Below the pieces are notes generated by a model. That model was not told where the DNA came from. It worked only from the letters and a program-made list of their open reading frames with translations, and did not search any database. The position numbers and the translations under genes were made by a program. From Thalassotalea sp. Sam97 (GTDB lineage: Bacteria; Pseudomonadota; Gammaproteobacteria; Enterobacterales; Alteromonadaceae): a stretch of DNA of 64,000 nt. Every line of letters starts with the position of its first letter. Position 1 is the first letter of the stretch. Shown one piece after another: positions 46,237 through 55,739 of the stretch. The stretch spans positions 248,001-312,000 of the forward strand of contig NZ_CP166919.1 in NCBI RefSeq assembly GCF_041379765.1. Reading direction: 5' to 3'.

Positions 46237-47826
46237 TTATTTCACTTCTGGTGGTGTAGCGAAGGTGTGATATGGCGCTGGCGAGGCCACTGTCCACTCT
46301 AAACCTTCTGCGCCTTCCCAAGACTTCGCTTCGGCTTTTTCACCGCCGCGAATACATTTGAGTACCACATATAAGAAGATCAGCTGTGATAAGCCAAAGG
46401 CAAAACCACCTAAACTTACCCACATATTCATATCGGCAAATTGCAACGCATAGTCAGGTACCCGACGAGGCATACCAGCAAGACCAATAAAGTGCATAGG
46501 GAAGAACAGTACGTTTACTGAAATTAACGAGCACCAAAAATGCAGCTTACCGATTTTTTCGTCGTACATGTGCCCCGTCCATTTTGGTAACCAGTAGTAA
46601 GTTGCTGCGAATAAACTGAACAGCGAACCGGTAACCAGTACATAGTGGAAATGAGCTACAACAAAGTAGGTGTCATGGTATTGGAAGTCGACTGGTGTCA
46701 TTGCCAGCATTAACCCTGAGAAACCGCCAATGGTGAACAAGATGACAAAAGCAATAGAGAACAGCATAGGCGTTTCAAAGGTCATCGCCCCTTGCCACAT
46801 GGTTGCTACCCAGTTGAAGACTTTAACCCCAGTAGGCACGGCAATGAGCATGGTGCAGTACATAAAGAATAACTCACCGGCCAATGGCATACCTGTGGTA
46901 AACATGTGATGCGCCCAAACGATAAACGATAAAAATGCAATCGATGCTGTTGCATAAACCATTGAGCTATAACCAAATAGGCGCTTACGAGTGAACGCTG
47001 GGATAATGGTTGAGACAATACCAAAGGCTGGCAAAATCATGATGTAAACTTCAGGGTGACCAAAGAACCAGAAGATATGCTGGAACATGACGGGGTCGCC
47101 ACCACCTGCAGCATCAAAGAATGAGGTGCCAAAGTAGGTATCGGTTAATACCATGGTGACCGCACCGGCAAGTACCGGCATAACGGCAATTAATAGGTAA
47201 GCGGTAATGAAGAACGTCCAAACAAACAGGGGCATTTTCATGTAGGTCATACCTGGAGCGCGCATGTTCATAATGGTGACGATGATATTGATCGCCCCCA
47301 TAATCGACGAGATACCCATAATGTGTACCGCAAAGACAAAAAATGCGGTGCTGCCGTTAGAGTACGTGGTTGATAGTGGCGCATAGAACGTCCAACCAAA
47401 GTTTGGTCCACCACCTTCTAAAAACAAGCTTGCAAGCAAGATAGAAAAAGCAAATGGTAAGATCCAAAACGACCAGTTATTTAATCGTGGCAGAGCCATG
47501 TCTGGGGCACCAATCATCATTGGAATCAGCCAGTTAGCTAAGCCTGTAAAGGCAGGCATAATGGCACCAAACACCATGATAAGACCATGGACAGTGGTCA
47601 TTTGGTTAAAAAAGTCTGGCTCGACAATTTGCAAACCAGGCTGGAATAACTCGGCACGGATAACCATGGCCATGGCGCCGCCAGTAAGTAACATGGCAAA
47701 GCTGAACCAAAGGTACAAGGTACCAATGTCTTTGTGGTTGGTGGTTAGGATCCAGCGCATGATGCCCGCTGGCTTATGATCATGATGATCGTGAACATGA
47801 TCTAACGTATTAGTAGCACTACTCAT
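46237..47826 (-). CDS. ctaD: Cytochrome c oxidase subunit I
   Basis: The product has 529 residues from the ATG at 47824-47826, which has GGGGGA at a good 7-base spacing; the ATG at 47832 is only one base from that site. It has 12 membrane segments and the heme-copper ligands: HGLIMVFGAIMP, WFFGHPEVYIMILPAFG with the His-Tyr pair of CuB, and HFHYVLVTGS near the end. The K-channel residues fit an A-type oxidase. A His/Asp-rich N-terminal tail (HVHDHHDH) is odd and could bind metal. It follows ctaC by 12 bases. Confidence 0.97.
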   Translation of the reverse strand: MSSATNTLDHVHDHHDHKPAGIMRWILTTNHKDIGTLYLWFSFAMLLTGGAMAMVIRAELFQPGLQIVEPDFFNQMTTVHGLIMVFGAIMPAFTGLANWLIPMMIGAPDMALPRLNNWSFWILPFAFSILLASLFLEGGGPNFGWTFYAPLSTTYSNGSTAFFVFAVHIMGISSIMGAINIIVTIMNMRAPGMTYMKMPLFVWTFFITAYLLIAVMPVLAGAVTMVLTDTYFGTSFFDAAGGGDPVMFQHIFWFFGHPEVYIMILPAFGIVSTIIPAFTRKRLFGYSSMVYATASIAFLSFIVWAHHMFTTGMPLAGELFFMYCTMLIAVPTGVKVFNWVATMWQGAMTFETPMLFSIAFVILFTIGGFSGLMLAMTPVDFQYHDTYFVVAHFHYVLVTGSLFSLFAATYYWLPKWTGHMYDEKIGKLHFWCSLISVNVLFFPMHFIGLAGMPRRVPDYALQFADMNMWVSLGGFAFGLSQLIFLYVVLKCIRGGEKAEAKSWEGAEGLEWTVASPAPYHTFATPPEVK

Positions 47827-47838
47827 AATCATTCCCCC

Positions 47839-49431
47839 TTATTTGGCTACGTCTTTAGCTTGCACGGTATCACCGGTGTCATTTCCCCATGCATTACGCT
47901 CATAGGTAATGACTGCGGCCATTTCTTGTGGTGTTAACTGGCTGGCATAACCCATCATCGCTGTACCAGGTTTGCCATTAACAACGATATCGATATGACT
48001 GGCGATATCACCCGTGGCGATAGGGCTACCAATGAGTGATGGGAAGGTAGGTGGTAATCCTGCACCAGAGGCTTGATGGCATGCTGCACATTTCGCAAGG
48101 TATACTTGCTCACCTTTTGCCATGAGTTGCTCCATGGTTAAATCGCTCATATCAACCTGAGCTTCAGCAGCATTGTCGCTGGCATTTTCAGCCGTCACGT
48201 CGTTACTAACTGGCTCATTTTCTGTCGCTTGCTCAGCTTCTGTAACTGCCGTATTGACGCTGACAGCAGCAACCTCGACAGAGTCACTATTGCTCGATAA
48301 TTGCTGAACATCTTTAGCCTGAATCGCATCGCCAGTGTTATTACCCCACGCATTACGCTCATAGGTAACGACAGCGGCAATTTCTTTAAGACTTAGTTGC
48401 TTACCAAAGGCTTGCATACCGGTACCGGCACGACCATTGACGACAACATCGATATGCTCATTTACTTTACCGCCATCGATAGATATGCCACTGCCGGCTA
48501 ATGCCGGAAATGCTGGTGGTAACCCTTTACCATTAGGTTGATGACATGCGGCACAGTGTGCCATGTAGGTGCTTTCGCCTAGCTCCATCAGGTCTGCCAT
48601 CGACATTTCTTGATTAACAGACGCCGCTTCTGCTTGCTTAGCTTGGGTTAGAGCGATTTTTTGTTCATTTATCCAGCGCTCGTAGTCCGCTTCTGAGCGA
48701 ACATCTACAACAATTGGCATATAACCATGGTCTTTACCGCATAGCTCGGCACAGCGGCCGCGATAAATGCCGGGTTCATTGACTTTAGTCCATGCTTCGT
48801 TGATAAAACCAGGATTAGCGTCTTGTTTTACCGCAAAGGCAGGCACCCACCATGAGTGGATAACGTCATCTGAGGTAATAAGGAAACGTACTTTGCGATC
48901 GACAGGGATAACCAAAGGCTTGTCGACTTCGAGTAAGTAGTTCTCACCTTTCTCATCGCCTTCGCCTGCGCGGTTGTCGAATTGAGTTCGAGGAGTGGAT
49001 AAAACACTGTAAAATTCAATGTCTTGATCAAAATACTTATAATGCCATTTCCACTGAGAACCGGTAACTTGAATGGTGATATCAGAGTTGCTGTTATCTT
49101 CCATATCAATTAGGGCAGTGGTTGCTGGCCATGCCATACCGATTAAGATCAAAACAGGAATGGCTGTCCAAAGAATTTCAACTTTGGTACTTTCGTGGAA
49201 ATCGGCCGGCTTGACGCCTTTAGATTTGCGATGAAAAATCATCGACCAGAACATTGCACCAAATACAACCACACCAATTGCTGTGCAAATCCACAGCACC
49301 ATCATATGGAGGTCATAAACGTTTTGGCTGACGTCTGTCACACCTTTAGTCATGTTCCATTGTGATTCAGCCCAAGCTGGACTAGCAAATATACCTGCCA
49401 ATCCTAGCCAACCTAGGTTACCTCTCTTCAC
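47839..49431 (-). CDS. ctaC: Cytochrome c oxidase subunit II with two C-terminal cytochrome c domains
   Basis: I place the start at GTG 49429-49431: GAAGGAG is 7 bases upstream and a signal peptide begins at once (KRGNLGWLGLAGIFASPAWA); the upstream TTG frame runs through that site. In this 530-residue numbering the CuA site is CAELCGKDH from C227 with C231. Two cytochrome c domains follow, CAACHQ at 293 and CAACHQ at 448, joined by an acidic Ala/Glu/Ser linker. Their sequences after CXXCH are strongly alike (GLPPxFPxL, IDxVVNG, YERNAWGN), showing internal duplication. The usual caa3 protein has at most one such domain. It is first of the ctaC-D-G-E operon. Confidence 0.95.
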   Translation of the reverse strand: MKRGNLGWLGLAGIFASPAWAESQWNMTKGVTDVSQNVYDLHMMVLWICTAIGVVVFGAMFWSMIFHRKSKGVKPADFHESTKVEILWTAIPVLILIGMAWPATTALIDMEDNSNSDITIQVTGSQWKWHYKYFDQDIEFYSVLSTPRTQFDNRAGEGDEKGENYLLEVDKPLVIPVDRKVRFLITSDDVIHSWWVPAFAVKQDANPGFINEAWTKVNEPGIYRGRCAELCGKDHGYMPIVVDVRSEADYERWINEQKIALTQAKQAEAASVNQEMSMADLMELGESTYMAHCAACHQPNGKGLPPAFPALAGSGISIDGGKVNEHIDVVVNGRAGTGMQAFGKQLSLKEIAAVVTYERNAWGNNTGDAIQAKDVQQLSSNSDSVEVAAVSVNTAVTEAEQATENEPVSNDVTAENASDNAAEAQVDMSDLTMEQLMAKGEQVYLAKCAACHQASGAGLPPTFPSLIGSPIATGDIASHIDIVVNGKPGTAMMGYASQLTPQEMAAVITYERNAWGNDTGDTVQAKDVAK

Positions 49432-49919
49432 TCGACATCTCCTTCTGCTTAACAAGCCTAAGAAAATACAGAAAAAGGACAGGATACATCTTCACTCGAT
49501 GTCGCAAATTTCCGTAAATTATTGTTTTTGTTATTAGACTAAATACTTCTGGAATTCAGTCTATTACGTACGACCAATCTACGTTTGGGTATAATTTGAA
49601 TGGTGTAGATTTAGCGCGCTTTGTTGTTATTATTCAATGGCTCTATCTACGCGTTAAGCTAGACAATGAGTCATTTTTGTTTATTTCATGAACTAGGATT
49701 ACTTAAAATTTGAACAAGATCTAGTGTTTTGATTGAAAAAAAGAAATATTTTCAAGGGGTAGGAGCTAGAGTAAATACTCTCAAAATGCTTGAGGCAAGC
49801 TTGATGAAAGAGTTGTAGGAATCGAGTTTGATGATAAAGCTAAGAAAAAGACCGAGTCTGTTTGCTTGTTTTTTGAACAGCGAGCTAACTAATCTAGCCC
49901 GCTAGTTGTCGATATTGAT
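49432..49919. other. Intergenic region between ctaC and lexA
   Basis: These 488 bases hold the promoter of the cytochrome oxidase operon (minus strand) and the 3' flank of lexA. The ctaC ribosome binding site AAGGAG is at about 49439-49444. I see no gene, repeat or clear operator. Both AT-rich halves show only short, unremarkable palindromes. Confidence 0.45.
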
Positions 49920-50534
49920 TTACATCCAATCAGCATTGCGAACAATACCAACAGCAATACCTTCAATATTAAACGGCGTTGATGCTAGATCGACAACAAT
50001 CGGTTCAAAGGCTTCATTTTCAGCATGTAAGTACACAACATTACCTTCGCGTTTATAACGTTTAACGGTGACATCATCGTCGACGCGAGCAACCACAACC
50101 TGACCATTATGAATATCTTTAGTTTGATGCACAGCAAGTAAATCGCCATCCATAATACCGATATCTTTCATACTTTCGCCGTTAACACGCAATAAATAAT
50201 CGGCTGCTGGATGAAATAAGCTGGCGTCTATTTTGTAATGATCTTCAACATGCTCTTGCGCCAAAATTGGCTCTCCAGCAGCGACACGACCAATTAGAGG
50301 TAGACCTTCTTCTTCAATATGCTCTTCGGCTAATTTTATACCGCGCGAGGTACCCGGCAGCATTTCAATAAAGCCTTTTTTCGCAAGTGCTTTTAAATGC
50401 TCTTCGGCTGCATTGGCAGATTTAAAACCAAAGAAATTGGCAATTTCTGCGCGGGTTGGAGGCATGCCGGTAGCGGCGATTTTTTCTTTGATAAGATCAA
50501 ATATTTGTTGTTGTCTGGCTGTTAGGGCTCGCAT
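49920..50534 (-). CDS. lexA: LexA repressor
   Basis: The 204-residue protein has the LexA winged HTH ([26 protein letters not shown], written in part), the cleavage bond A86-G87 in GRVAAGEP, and the serine-lysine pair S121 (GESMKD) and K158 (VTVKRYK). It represses the SOS genes and cuts itself when RecA is active. Two SOS boxes overlap its promoter, so it is autoregulated. No dinF or other SOS gene follows it. Confidence 0.97.
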   Translation of the reverse strand: MRALTARQQQIFDLIKEKIAATGMPPTRAEIANFFGFKSANAAEEHLKALAKKGFIEMLPGTSRGIKLAEEHIEEEGLPLIGRVAAGEPILAQEHVEDHYKIDASLFHPAADYLLRVNGESMKDIGIMDGDLLAVHQTKDIHNGQVVVARVDDDVTVKRYKREGNVVYLHAENEAFEPIVVDLASTPFNIEGIAVGIVRNADWM

Positions 50535-50544
50535 GCGTAGTCGC

Positions 50545-50560
50545 CTGTCTATATGTACAG
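50545..50560. promoter_or_regulatory. SOS box 1 (LexA operator) of lexA
   Basis: CTGTCTATATGTACAG fits the consensus CTGT-N8-ACAG exactly. It lies 11 bases upstream of the lexA start. Confidence 0.9.
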
Positions 50561-50563
50561 TAA

Positions 50564-50579
50564 CTGTTAGTATATACAG
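50564..50579. promoter_or_regulatory. SOS box 2 (LexA operator) of lexA
   Basis: CTGTTAGTATATACAG again fits CTGT-N8-ACAG and is shifted by 19 bases from box 1, matching the paired boxes of E. coli lexA. Cooperative binding is likely. Confidence 0.92.
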
Positions 50580-50697
50580 CTAGCAGTAATAAGCAACCGC
50601 TAAGCGTTTGTTTTATTTAAATAGACTTCGTTGCCGCATTTCTCTTAGTAGGAAGGTATATAAGGATGACTTTGTCTTATTGTTTTTTTAGGATAAA

Positions 50698-52626
50698 ATG
50701 CGCCAAAATATTTTATTCAGTTGGTATATTCTTGTGCAGTTTAGAAAAGATATCAATGGTCTAAGAGCCATTGCAGTAATAGCTGTTGTGTTGTTTCATT
50801 TTAATGCGAACTGGATGCCCGGAGGTTTTGCGGGAGTAGATGTATTTTTTGTTATCTCCGGTTTCCTAATGACGGGGATAATATTTAAAGGGATCGAGCA
50901 AGAAACTTTTTCGATATCGAAGTTTTACCTTGCAAGGGCTAATAGGATCATACCTGCATTAGCGGTTCTTTGTTTGGTCTTACTGGTGTTCGGCTTATTT
51001 TTCCTGACTCCGTTAGATTACAAAGCACTAGGAAAGCATGTACTCAGTAGTATGACCTTTTTATCCAATATCGTATATTGGACAGAATCTGGCTACTTTG
51101 ACACAGCTTCACACGAAAAATGGCTTTTACATACTTGGTCTTTATCTGCTGAATGGCAATTTTACATACTCTACCCTCTAGCCCTTATTGCGATGAGAAA
51201 GCATATGTCATTGATGGCTATGAGAAAGGCCATCTTAGCAGGAACTGTAATCGGGTTTTTCTTATGTGTAATAGCAACCTACCACTGGGCTAATCCTTCA
51301 TACTATCTATTGCATACTAGAGCGTGGGAGATGATGATTGGTGGTGTTGCATACCTCTACCCGTTAAAACTTGCAGAGAATAGAAAAAAAGCCTTTGAAT
51401 GGCTTGGGTTAGTACTAATAATCTTATCTTATACATTCATATCAAAAGACAGTTTATGGCCAGGCTATTTAGCTTTAATCCCTGTTGTAGGGACGTTCTT
51501 GCTAATCCAAGCTCAAAGAAATGATAGTTTCGTCACAGGTAATATTATATTTCAGTATCTAGGTAAATGGTCTTACTCTATATACCTTTGGCATTGGCCT
51601 TTTGTTGTTGCGATATTCTACTTTTCTTTAACGGAAAATTTTATATATTTAGGCATTTTAGCATCGGTCTTCTTGGGTTTTCTCAGTCACAAATATATAG
51701 AGACGATTAAATTTAGAAATGATTTCTCGCAATTATCGCAATACTTAAAATGTAAACCTATTGGCCTTGTTTTCTCGATAGGTTTATTAGGGCTGATTGT
51801 GTTGGTGAATAATGGTTTTTTAAAGCTTGCTCCTCATCATTATCAAGAATTAATTGGTAAATCAGTTCCAAGCCCATACAGAGACACCTGCCATATCGGT
51901 TCTTATCAAGAGCCTTCAAAGTCGTGTGAGTATTTTGGTGAAAATATATCTTGGGCTATTTTGGGTGACAGCCACGCAGTAGAAATTGCTTATGCGTTAG
52001 CTGATAAATTACAGTCTGACGAGGTTGGGTTAAAGCATTTTAGCTATTCTGGGTGTATACCATCATATAAGAAATCCGCCGATTTTAGTGAATGCTCTAA
52101 ATGGTATAATGACAGTATCAACTATATCATCGAAAACGATAATATAAAAAATGTGGTTTTTAATCACCGTTTTACAGCTCACCTTTTGGACGGCAACGCT
52201 GATAATTATACCGATGAGAGTGAGCCTGATATTTCTAGGGAAGCTTTATCTCTTGTTGAGCAAATAGATGAGTTAATTTCTTTATTAGCTTCTAAAAAAG
52301 ATAATGTTTATATTTTCTACCCAATACCGGAGCTTCCGAAGCCAATAAACCAGCTGATAGACAATAAGCTTCATAGCGGGGAAAGTTTAGATAACATAGT
52401 TGGGACGAGCCTAAACTGGTACAAGAATAGAAACGTGCATATGATTAGGCATTTTAACAATTCAAAATACCCTGATAATGTTCATTTGATAAACCCAGAG
52501 AAAATCTTTTGCGATCAAACTGACTGTTATGCGGTGAAAGATGGGGTACCTCTTTATTTTGATGATGACCATCCGTCGATTCTTGGGGCATTTAAGTTAG
52601 TGGAAATGATTGAAATATCGAATTAA
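50698..52626 (+). CDS. Acyltransferase family protein with SGNH domain
   Basis: The 642-residue protein has an N-terminal acyltransferase-3 domain of about ten membrane segments (about 15-365), with FRKDINGLRAIAVIAVVLFH and the WLLHTWSLSAEWQFYI motif, then an extracytoplasmic SGNH hydrolase-like domain with AILGDSHAVEI and a late DDDHPSILGA. This is the OafA/YrhL type that acetylates surface sugars. AGGA lies just upstream of the ATG. Base composition is AT-rich compared with neighbours. It is divergent from lexA, 163 bases away. Confidence 0.88.
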   Translation: MRQNILFSWYILVQFRKDINGLRAIAVIAVVLFHFNANWMPGGFAGVDVFFVISGFLMTGIIFKGIEQETFSISKFYLARANRIIPALAVLCLVLLVFGLFFLTPLDYKALGKHVLSSMTFLSNIVYWTESGYFDTASHEKWLLHTWSLSAEWQFYILYPLALIAMRKHMSLMAMRKAILAGTVIGFFLCVIATYHWANPSYYLLHTRAWEMMIGGVAYLYPLKLAENRKKAFEWLGLVLIILSYTFISKDSLWPGYLALIPVVGTFLLIQAQRNDSFVTGNIIFQYLGKWSYSIYLWHWPFVVAIFYFSLTENFIYLGILASVFLGFLSHKYIETIKFRNDFSQLSQYLKCKPIGLVFSIGLLGLIVLVNNGFLKLAPHHYQELIGKSVPSPYRDTCHIGSYQEPSKSCEYFGENISWAILGDSHAVEIAYALADKLQSDEVGLKHFSYSGCIPSYKKSADFSECSKWYNDSINYIIENDNIKNVVFNHRFTAHLLDGNADNYTDESEPDISREALSLVEQIDELISLLASKKDNVYIFYPIPELPKPINQLIDNKLHSGESLDNIVGTSLNWYKNRNVHMIRHFNNSKYPDNVHLINPEKIFCDQTDCYAVKDGVPLYFDDDHPSILGAFKLVEMIEISN

Positions 52627-52714
52627 ATAATCGAGGGCTATATTTAGGTATTGTATTCGTGAGGCTGTAGCTGAATATAACAAACCAGATTAATGGGATG
52701 AAGTTATAGAGAAT

Positions 52715-52764
52715 TTGTAAGCCCGAAAGATAGATCGCTGTATCATGGTGTTAAGGGCTTACAA
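52715..52764. repeat. Inverted repeat after the acyltransferase gene
   Basis: TTGTAAGCCC at 52715-52724 and GGGCTTACAA at 52755-52764 are perfect 10-base inverse copies with a 30-base loop. No T-run follows. It lies between convergent genes and may be a weak terminator or a structured repeat. Confidence 0.5.
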
Positions 52765-52788
52765 GATTGCTCAAATAGCGTTAAATAA

Positions 52789-53709
52789 TTAACGCTTATT
52801 GAAAACGTTTGACTTGATTTTACGAATAGCCTTTCTAATTTTTGAAAAAAAGCTGCCTTTTTTATAGCGACCTTTGTCTTCATGACGAATAAAAAATACA
52901 TTCGTTAATTCAATTGGTTCACCTTGAGGTTGATTGATTAACCATCGAAAAGCTCTGTCATCGTAGGTTTTTCTCCAGCGCTCTACAGTTGTTTGGTAGA
53001 TTTTTAAATCGTCACAATAGCCACATGCTCTTGCTACATCGCCATGGGTAATTTGTATTGGCCCCGTCGCCCGACTAAAGAATAATTCTTTAAACTTACT
53101 TTTATCTATTTCTTTTATTGCTGGAGAATTGTCCGTCTGTTCGAGTAAAGAATCACTTTTAGATAGCAATTCAGTCGCAAATAATTTTTCTGGGTAGACA
53201 AGATAATCTTGACGATTGACGAGTTGCTCAGCTAACTGGTCGAGAGAACCTTCGTGGAAAACAACATCACAGTCGGTAAACCAAACCCAATCTGCCTTGG
53301 TATTTTTGGCTGCGATATTGCGGCCTATCGCACGACGCATAAGTTGTTCTGTCGGCAATGGAATAAAGTTCCATGTAAGGTTGTTGGCCTCTTGTGTTTT
53401 AAAATACTCAATAAGTTGAGTCGTCTCAGAGTCATCAACGGAGTAAAATACAGTATGGGTTACTCGTACATTATTTAGAGGGTACTTTACTAATGAGCTT
53501 AGTTGATACGTTAATAGGTGTGAGTAGTTCCAACAATGCGAAACAATTTCCAAATTTAAAGGCAGTTGAGCTAGGGTCAGTTGTTCCTTAGGAGGTAAAT
53601 TTTTATTAAACCAAGTATATGGTATTAGCCCTTTTGTGGCTGCAAAGCGAAAAAGAAACTCTTTGATGCTATCAATACGAGTGAATGGAGGATAAGACTG
53701 AGGCTTCAT
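52789..53709 (-). CDS. GT-A fold glycosyltransferase
   Basis: The product has 306 residues from the ATG at 53709; a TTG at 53727 would add six. In the longer numbering, RRAIGRNIAAKNTKADWVWFTDCDVVF runs to about residue 157 and carries a DCD at 152-154, the metal and sugar-nucleotide site of GT-A enzymes. It lacks a membrane segment. It resembles family 2 but sugar and acceptor are unknown. It is convergent with the acyltransferase gene, so both may decorate the same surface polysaccharide. Confidence 0.75.
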   Translation of the reverse strand: MKPQSYPPFTRIDSIKEFLFRFAATKGLIPYTWFNKNLPPKEQLTLAQLPLNLEIVSHCWNYSHLLTYQLSSLVKYPLNNVRVTHTVFYSVDDSETTQLIEYFKTQEANNLTWNFIPLPTEQLMRRAIGRNIAAKNTKADWVWFTDCDVVFHEGSLDQLAEQLVNRQDYLVYPEKLFATELLSKSDSLLEQTDNSPAIKEIDKSKFKELFFSRATGPIQITHGDVARACGYCDDLKIYQTTVERWRKTYDDRAFRWLINQPQGEPIELTNVFFIRHEDKGRYKKGSFFSKIRKAIRKIKSNVFNKR

Positions 53710-53835
53710 TAACGTATATTCTTTCAAGTTTAGGATCGATCGTTGTATGATACCAGATTTTAAAAAGGAGACGTAGATATTAAGAGCTCTTCGATTGATT
53801 CATACCACTGCTTAATAATTACAGAGTTTTCCTAT

Positions 53836-55461
53836 TTATATATCTAGTGTTTTTTCTTGATAGTCAAAATACTTAAAATACGCAGGATGCTGTTGCCCGC
53901 TTAGGTCTTGGCAACAGATGCCGACAAACGCACCTGTGAAATTAGCATCACCGCCACCTTCGCCAACTTCATCACTTAATACGCTGTAATCAAGAGGAAA
54001 CGGTAATTTATGCCAATCTTCGCCGTCCACTGCCCAAGAAAACCATAATAAATCATATTCAACTTCCGCTTTTAGCTTGATCTCCCCATGCGCTGGTAGC
54101 GAAATCACGTCATCCATCGGGTATAGCGTTTGCCAGTCACTGCAACACATCAGCAAATCCAGCACGCGGCCTTTGTCAGGATCGTGAGTAACGTGTAAAT
54201 AGTAGTGTTTTTTGGCGTTGTAATAGCAGACGAGTCCGGCCATTTGCTGGAAGTTTTTTGGCTTAAAATCGAGTTGGGTTTCAACGCTATAGCAAAATGC
54301 TTGTTGGCGTCTGGCAATCAATGCTTGCTCAAACCATGAGCCTAATGATTGCTTTCCGGCAAGGCGCAAATAACCTGGGCGCTCGTGTTGCGACATGACC
54401 TCTTCTGGCAACGGATAACGCAGTGTTTGAAAGTCTAACGGCAATGGTGAGCCGTCAAATTCAACGCGTTGTTGCCTAGCTCGTGCTGGGCTTTGTTTAT
54501 GGTTTTTTATGTCAAATTGGCTAAGGGGAGCATGACCGCCGCCTTTTAAGCGAGGCCAACCATCATTCGACCATTCAACAGGCTGAATCGCAGTTTCTCG
54601 GCCCATGACAGAACGACCTCGATAAGCTAATGGGCGACTACAGAGATGTACAAGAAAGTGTTCACCAGAGGTGGTTTCAACCAAATCACCATGACCAGCC
54701 CGTTTTAATTCAGTTAACGGCGAACGCGCTGAGCTTAACATTGGACCTTGTGGGTCAACTTGATATGGCCCCCAAATTGATTTAGCGCGGGCAAAGGTGA
54801 CCGCATGGTCTTTTCCGGTGCCGCCTTCGGCAACCACCATGTAGTAATAACCGTCGCGCTTATATATATGCGGACCTTCTGACAGGCCAATGGCGGAGCC
54901 GGCGAATACATTCTTTGCGTCGCCAACAAGTTTGCCGGTTGCAACGTCTAATTCTTGCACCATAATGCCGCCAAAATACTTGTGCGGTAGCCAATTATTG
55001 CGTCCTGTTACTTTGCGATGATCCCAGAGCATATTGATAAAATATTTTTTGCCATCGTCATCATGAAAAATAGACGGGTCAAAGCCACTGCTATTGACGT
55101 AGATAGGATCTGACCAATCGCCTAAGATATCGTTTGTGGTAACGTAGAAGTTAGGGGTGTCTTTGACATCACCGGCAAAACGTTTGGTATCGGTAAATGC
55201 CAAATAAAAGGTGCCACTGTCGTAACTTAAGCAAGGTGCCCAAACGCCACAAGAGTCTGGATTACCGCGCATATCAAGTTGTGATAAACGCGTTAGTGGA
55301 TAGGTAACTAATTGCCAATTGATAAGATCTTTCGAGTGATAAATCGCAACACCTGGATACCATTCAAATGTTGAGCAAGCAATGTAATAGTCATCGTTAA
55401 CGCGAATGATTGAAGGGTCAGGATTGAAACCTGGAATAATAGGGTTATGGACAGTTGTCAT
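53836..55461 (-). CDS. Glycoside hydrolase family 43, beta-xylosidase-like
   Basis: The 541-residue enzyme begins with NPIIPGFNPDPSIIRVNDDYYI, where D15 is the expected base of GH43; an FDPSIFHDDDG motif and SEGPHIYKRDGYYY carry the other acidic residues. Residues about 330-541 form the jelly-roll C-terminal domain of GH43 beta-xylosidases. It has no signal peptide, so it should act on short xylo-oligosaccharides inside the cell. It is divergent from the sugar porter gene, 278 bases away. Arabinofuranosidase activity is an alternative. Confidence 0.9.
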   Translation of the reverse strand: MTTVHNPIIPGFNPDPSIIRVNDDYYIACSTFEWYPGVAIYHSKDLINWQLVTYPLTRLSQLDMRGNPDSCGVWAPCLSYDSGTFYLAFTDTKRFAGDVKDTPNFYVTTNDILGDWSDPIYVNSSGFDPSIFHDDDGKKYFINMLWDHRKVTGRNNWLPHKYFGGIMVQELDVATGKLVGDAKNVFAGSAIGLSEGPHIYKRDGYYYMVVAEGGTGKDHAVTFARAKSIWGPYQVDPQGPMLSSARSPLTELKRAGHGDLVETTSGEHFLVHLCSRPLAYRGRSVMGRETAIQPVEWSNDGWPRLKGGGHAPLSQFDIKNHKQSPARARQQRVEFDGSPLPLDFQTLRYPLPEEVMSQHERPGYLRLAGKQSLGSWFEQALIARRQQAFCYSVETQLDFKPKNFQQMAGLVCYYNAKKHYYLHVTHDPDKGRVLDLLMCCSDWQTLYPMDDVISLPAHGEIKLKAEVEYDLLWFSWAVDGEDWHKLPFPLDYSVLSDEVGEGGGDANFTGAFVGICCQDLSGQQHPAYFKYFDYQEKTLDI

Positions 55462-55739
55462 GACAAATCGCTCTTATGGTTATCAATGTGGGAGGTGTCT
55501 ATCAGACCTTATTTTTACCATAAATACTGCTTTTATGCTTGCTGTTGGCGAGACTTTGTTTTGTACAAAGAACATATTTTATTATGTGAGCGGGCCAGCT
55601 CAATAAGGTACGCAGTTCGCTTTGACTCATTATTGGTAGTTAATAAGTTGGCTAAATAGATATTTCGCTGTTCAATTTATAGCGAGTTTGGATATACTGG
55701 CTACATTACAACAACAATGTTAATGGATTATTACAATCA
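55462..55739. promoter_or_regulatory. Divergent control region, GH43 and sugar porter
   Basis: Both promoters of the sugar locus must lie here. A short palindrome, TGAGC at 55587-55591 and GCTCA at 55598-55602, could be an operator, but it is only five bases per arm. No transcription factor gene of the LacI or XylR type is adjacent. Confidence 0.35.
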
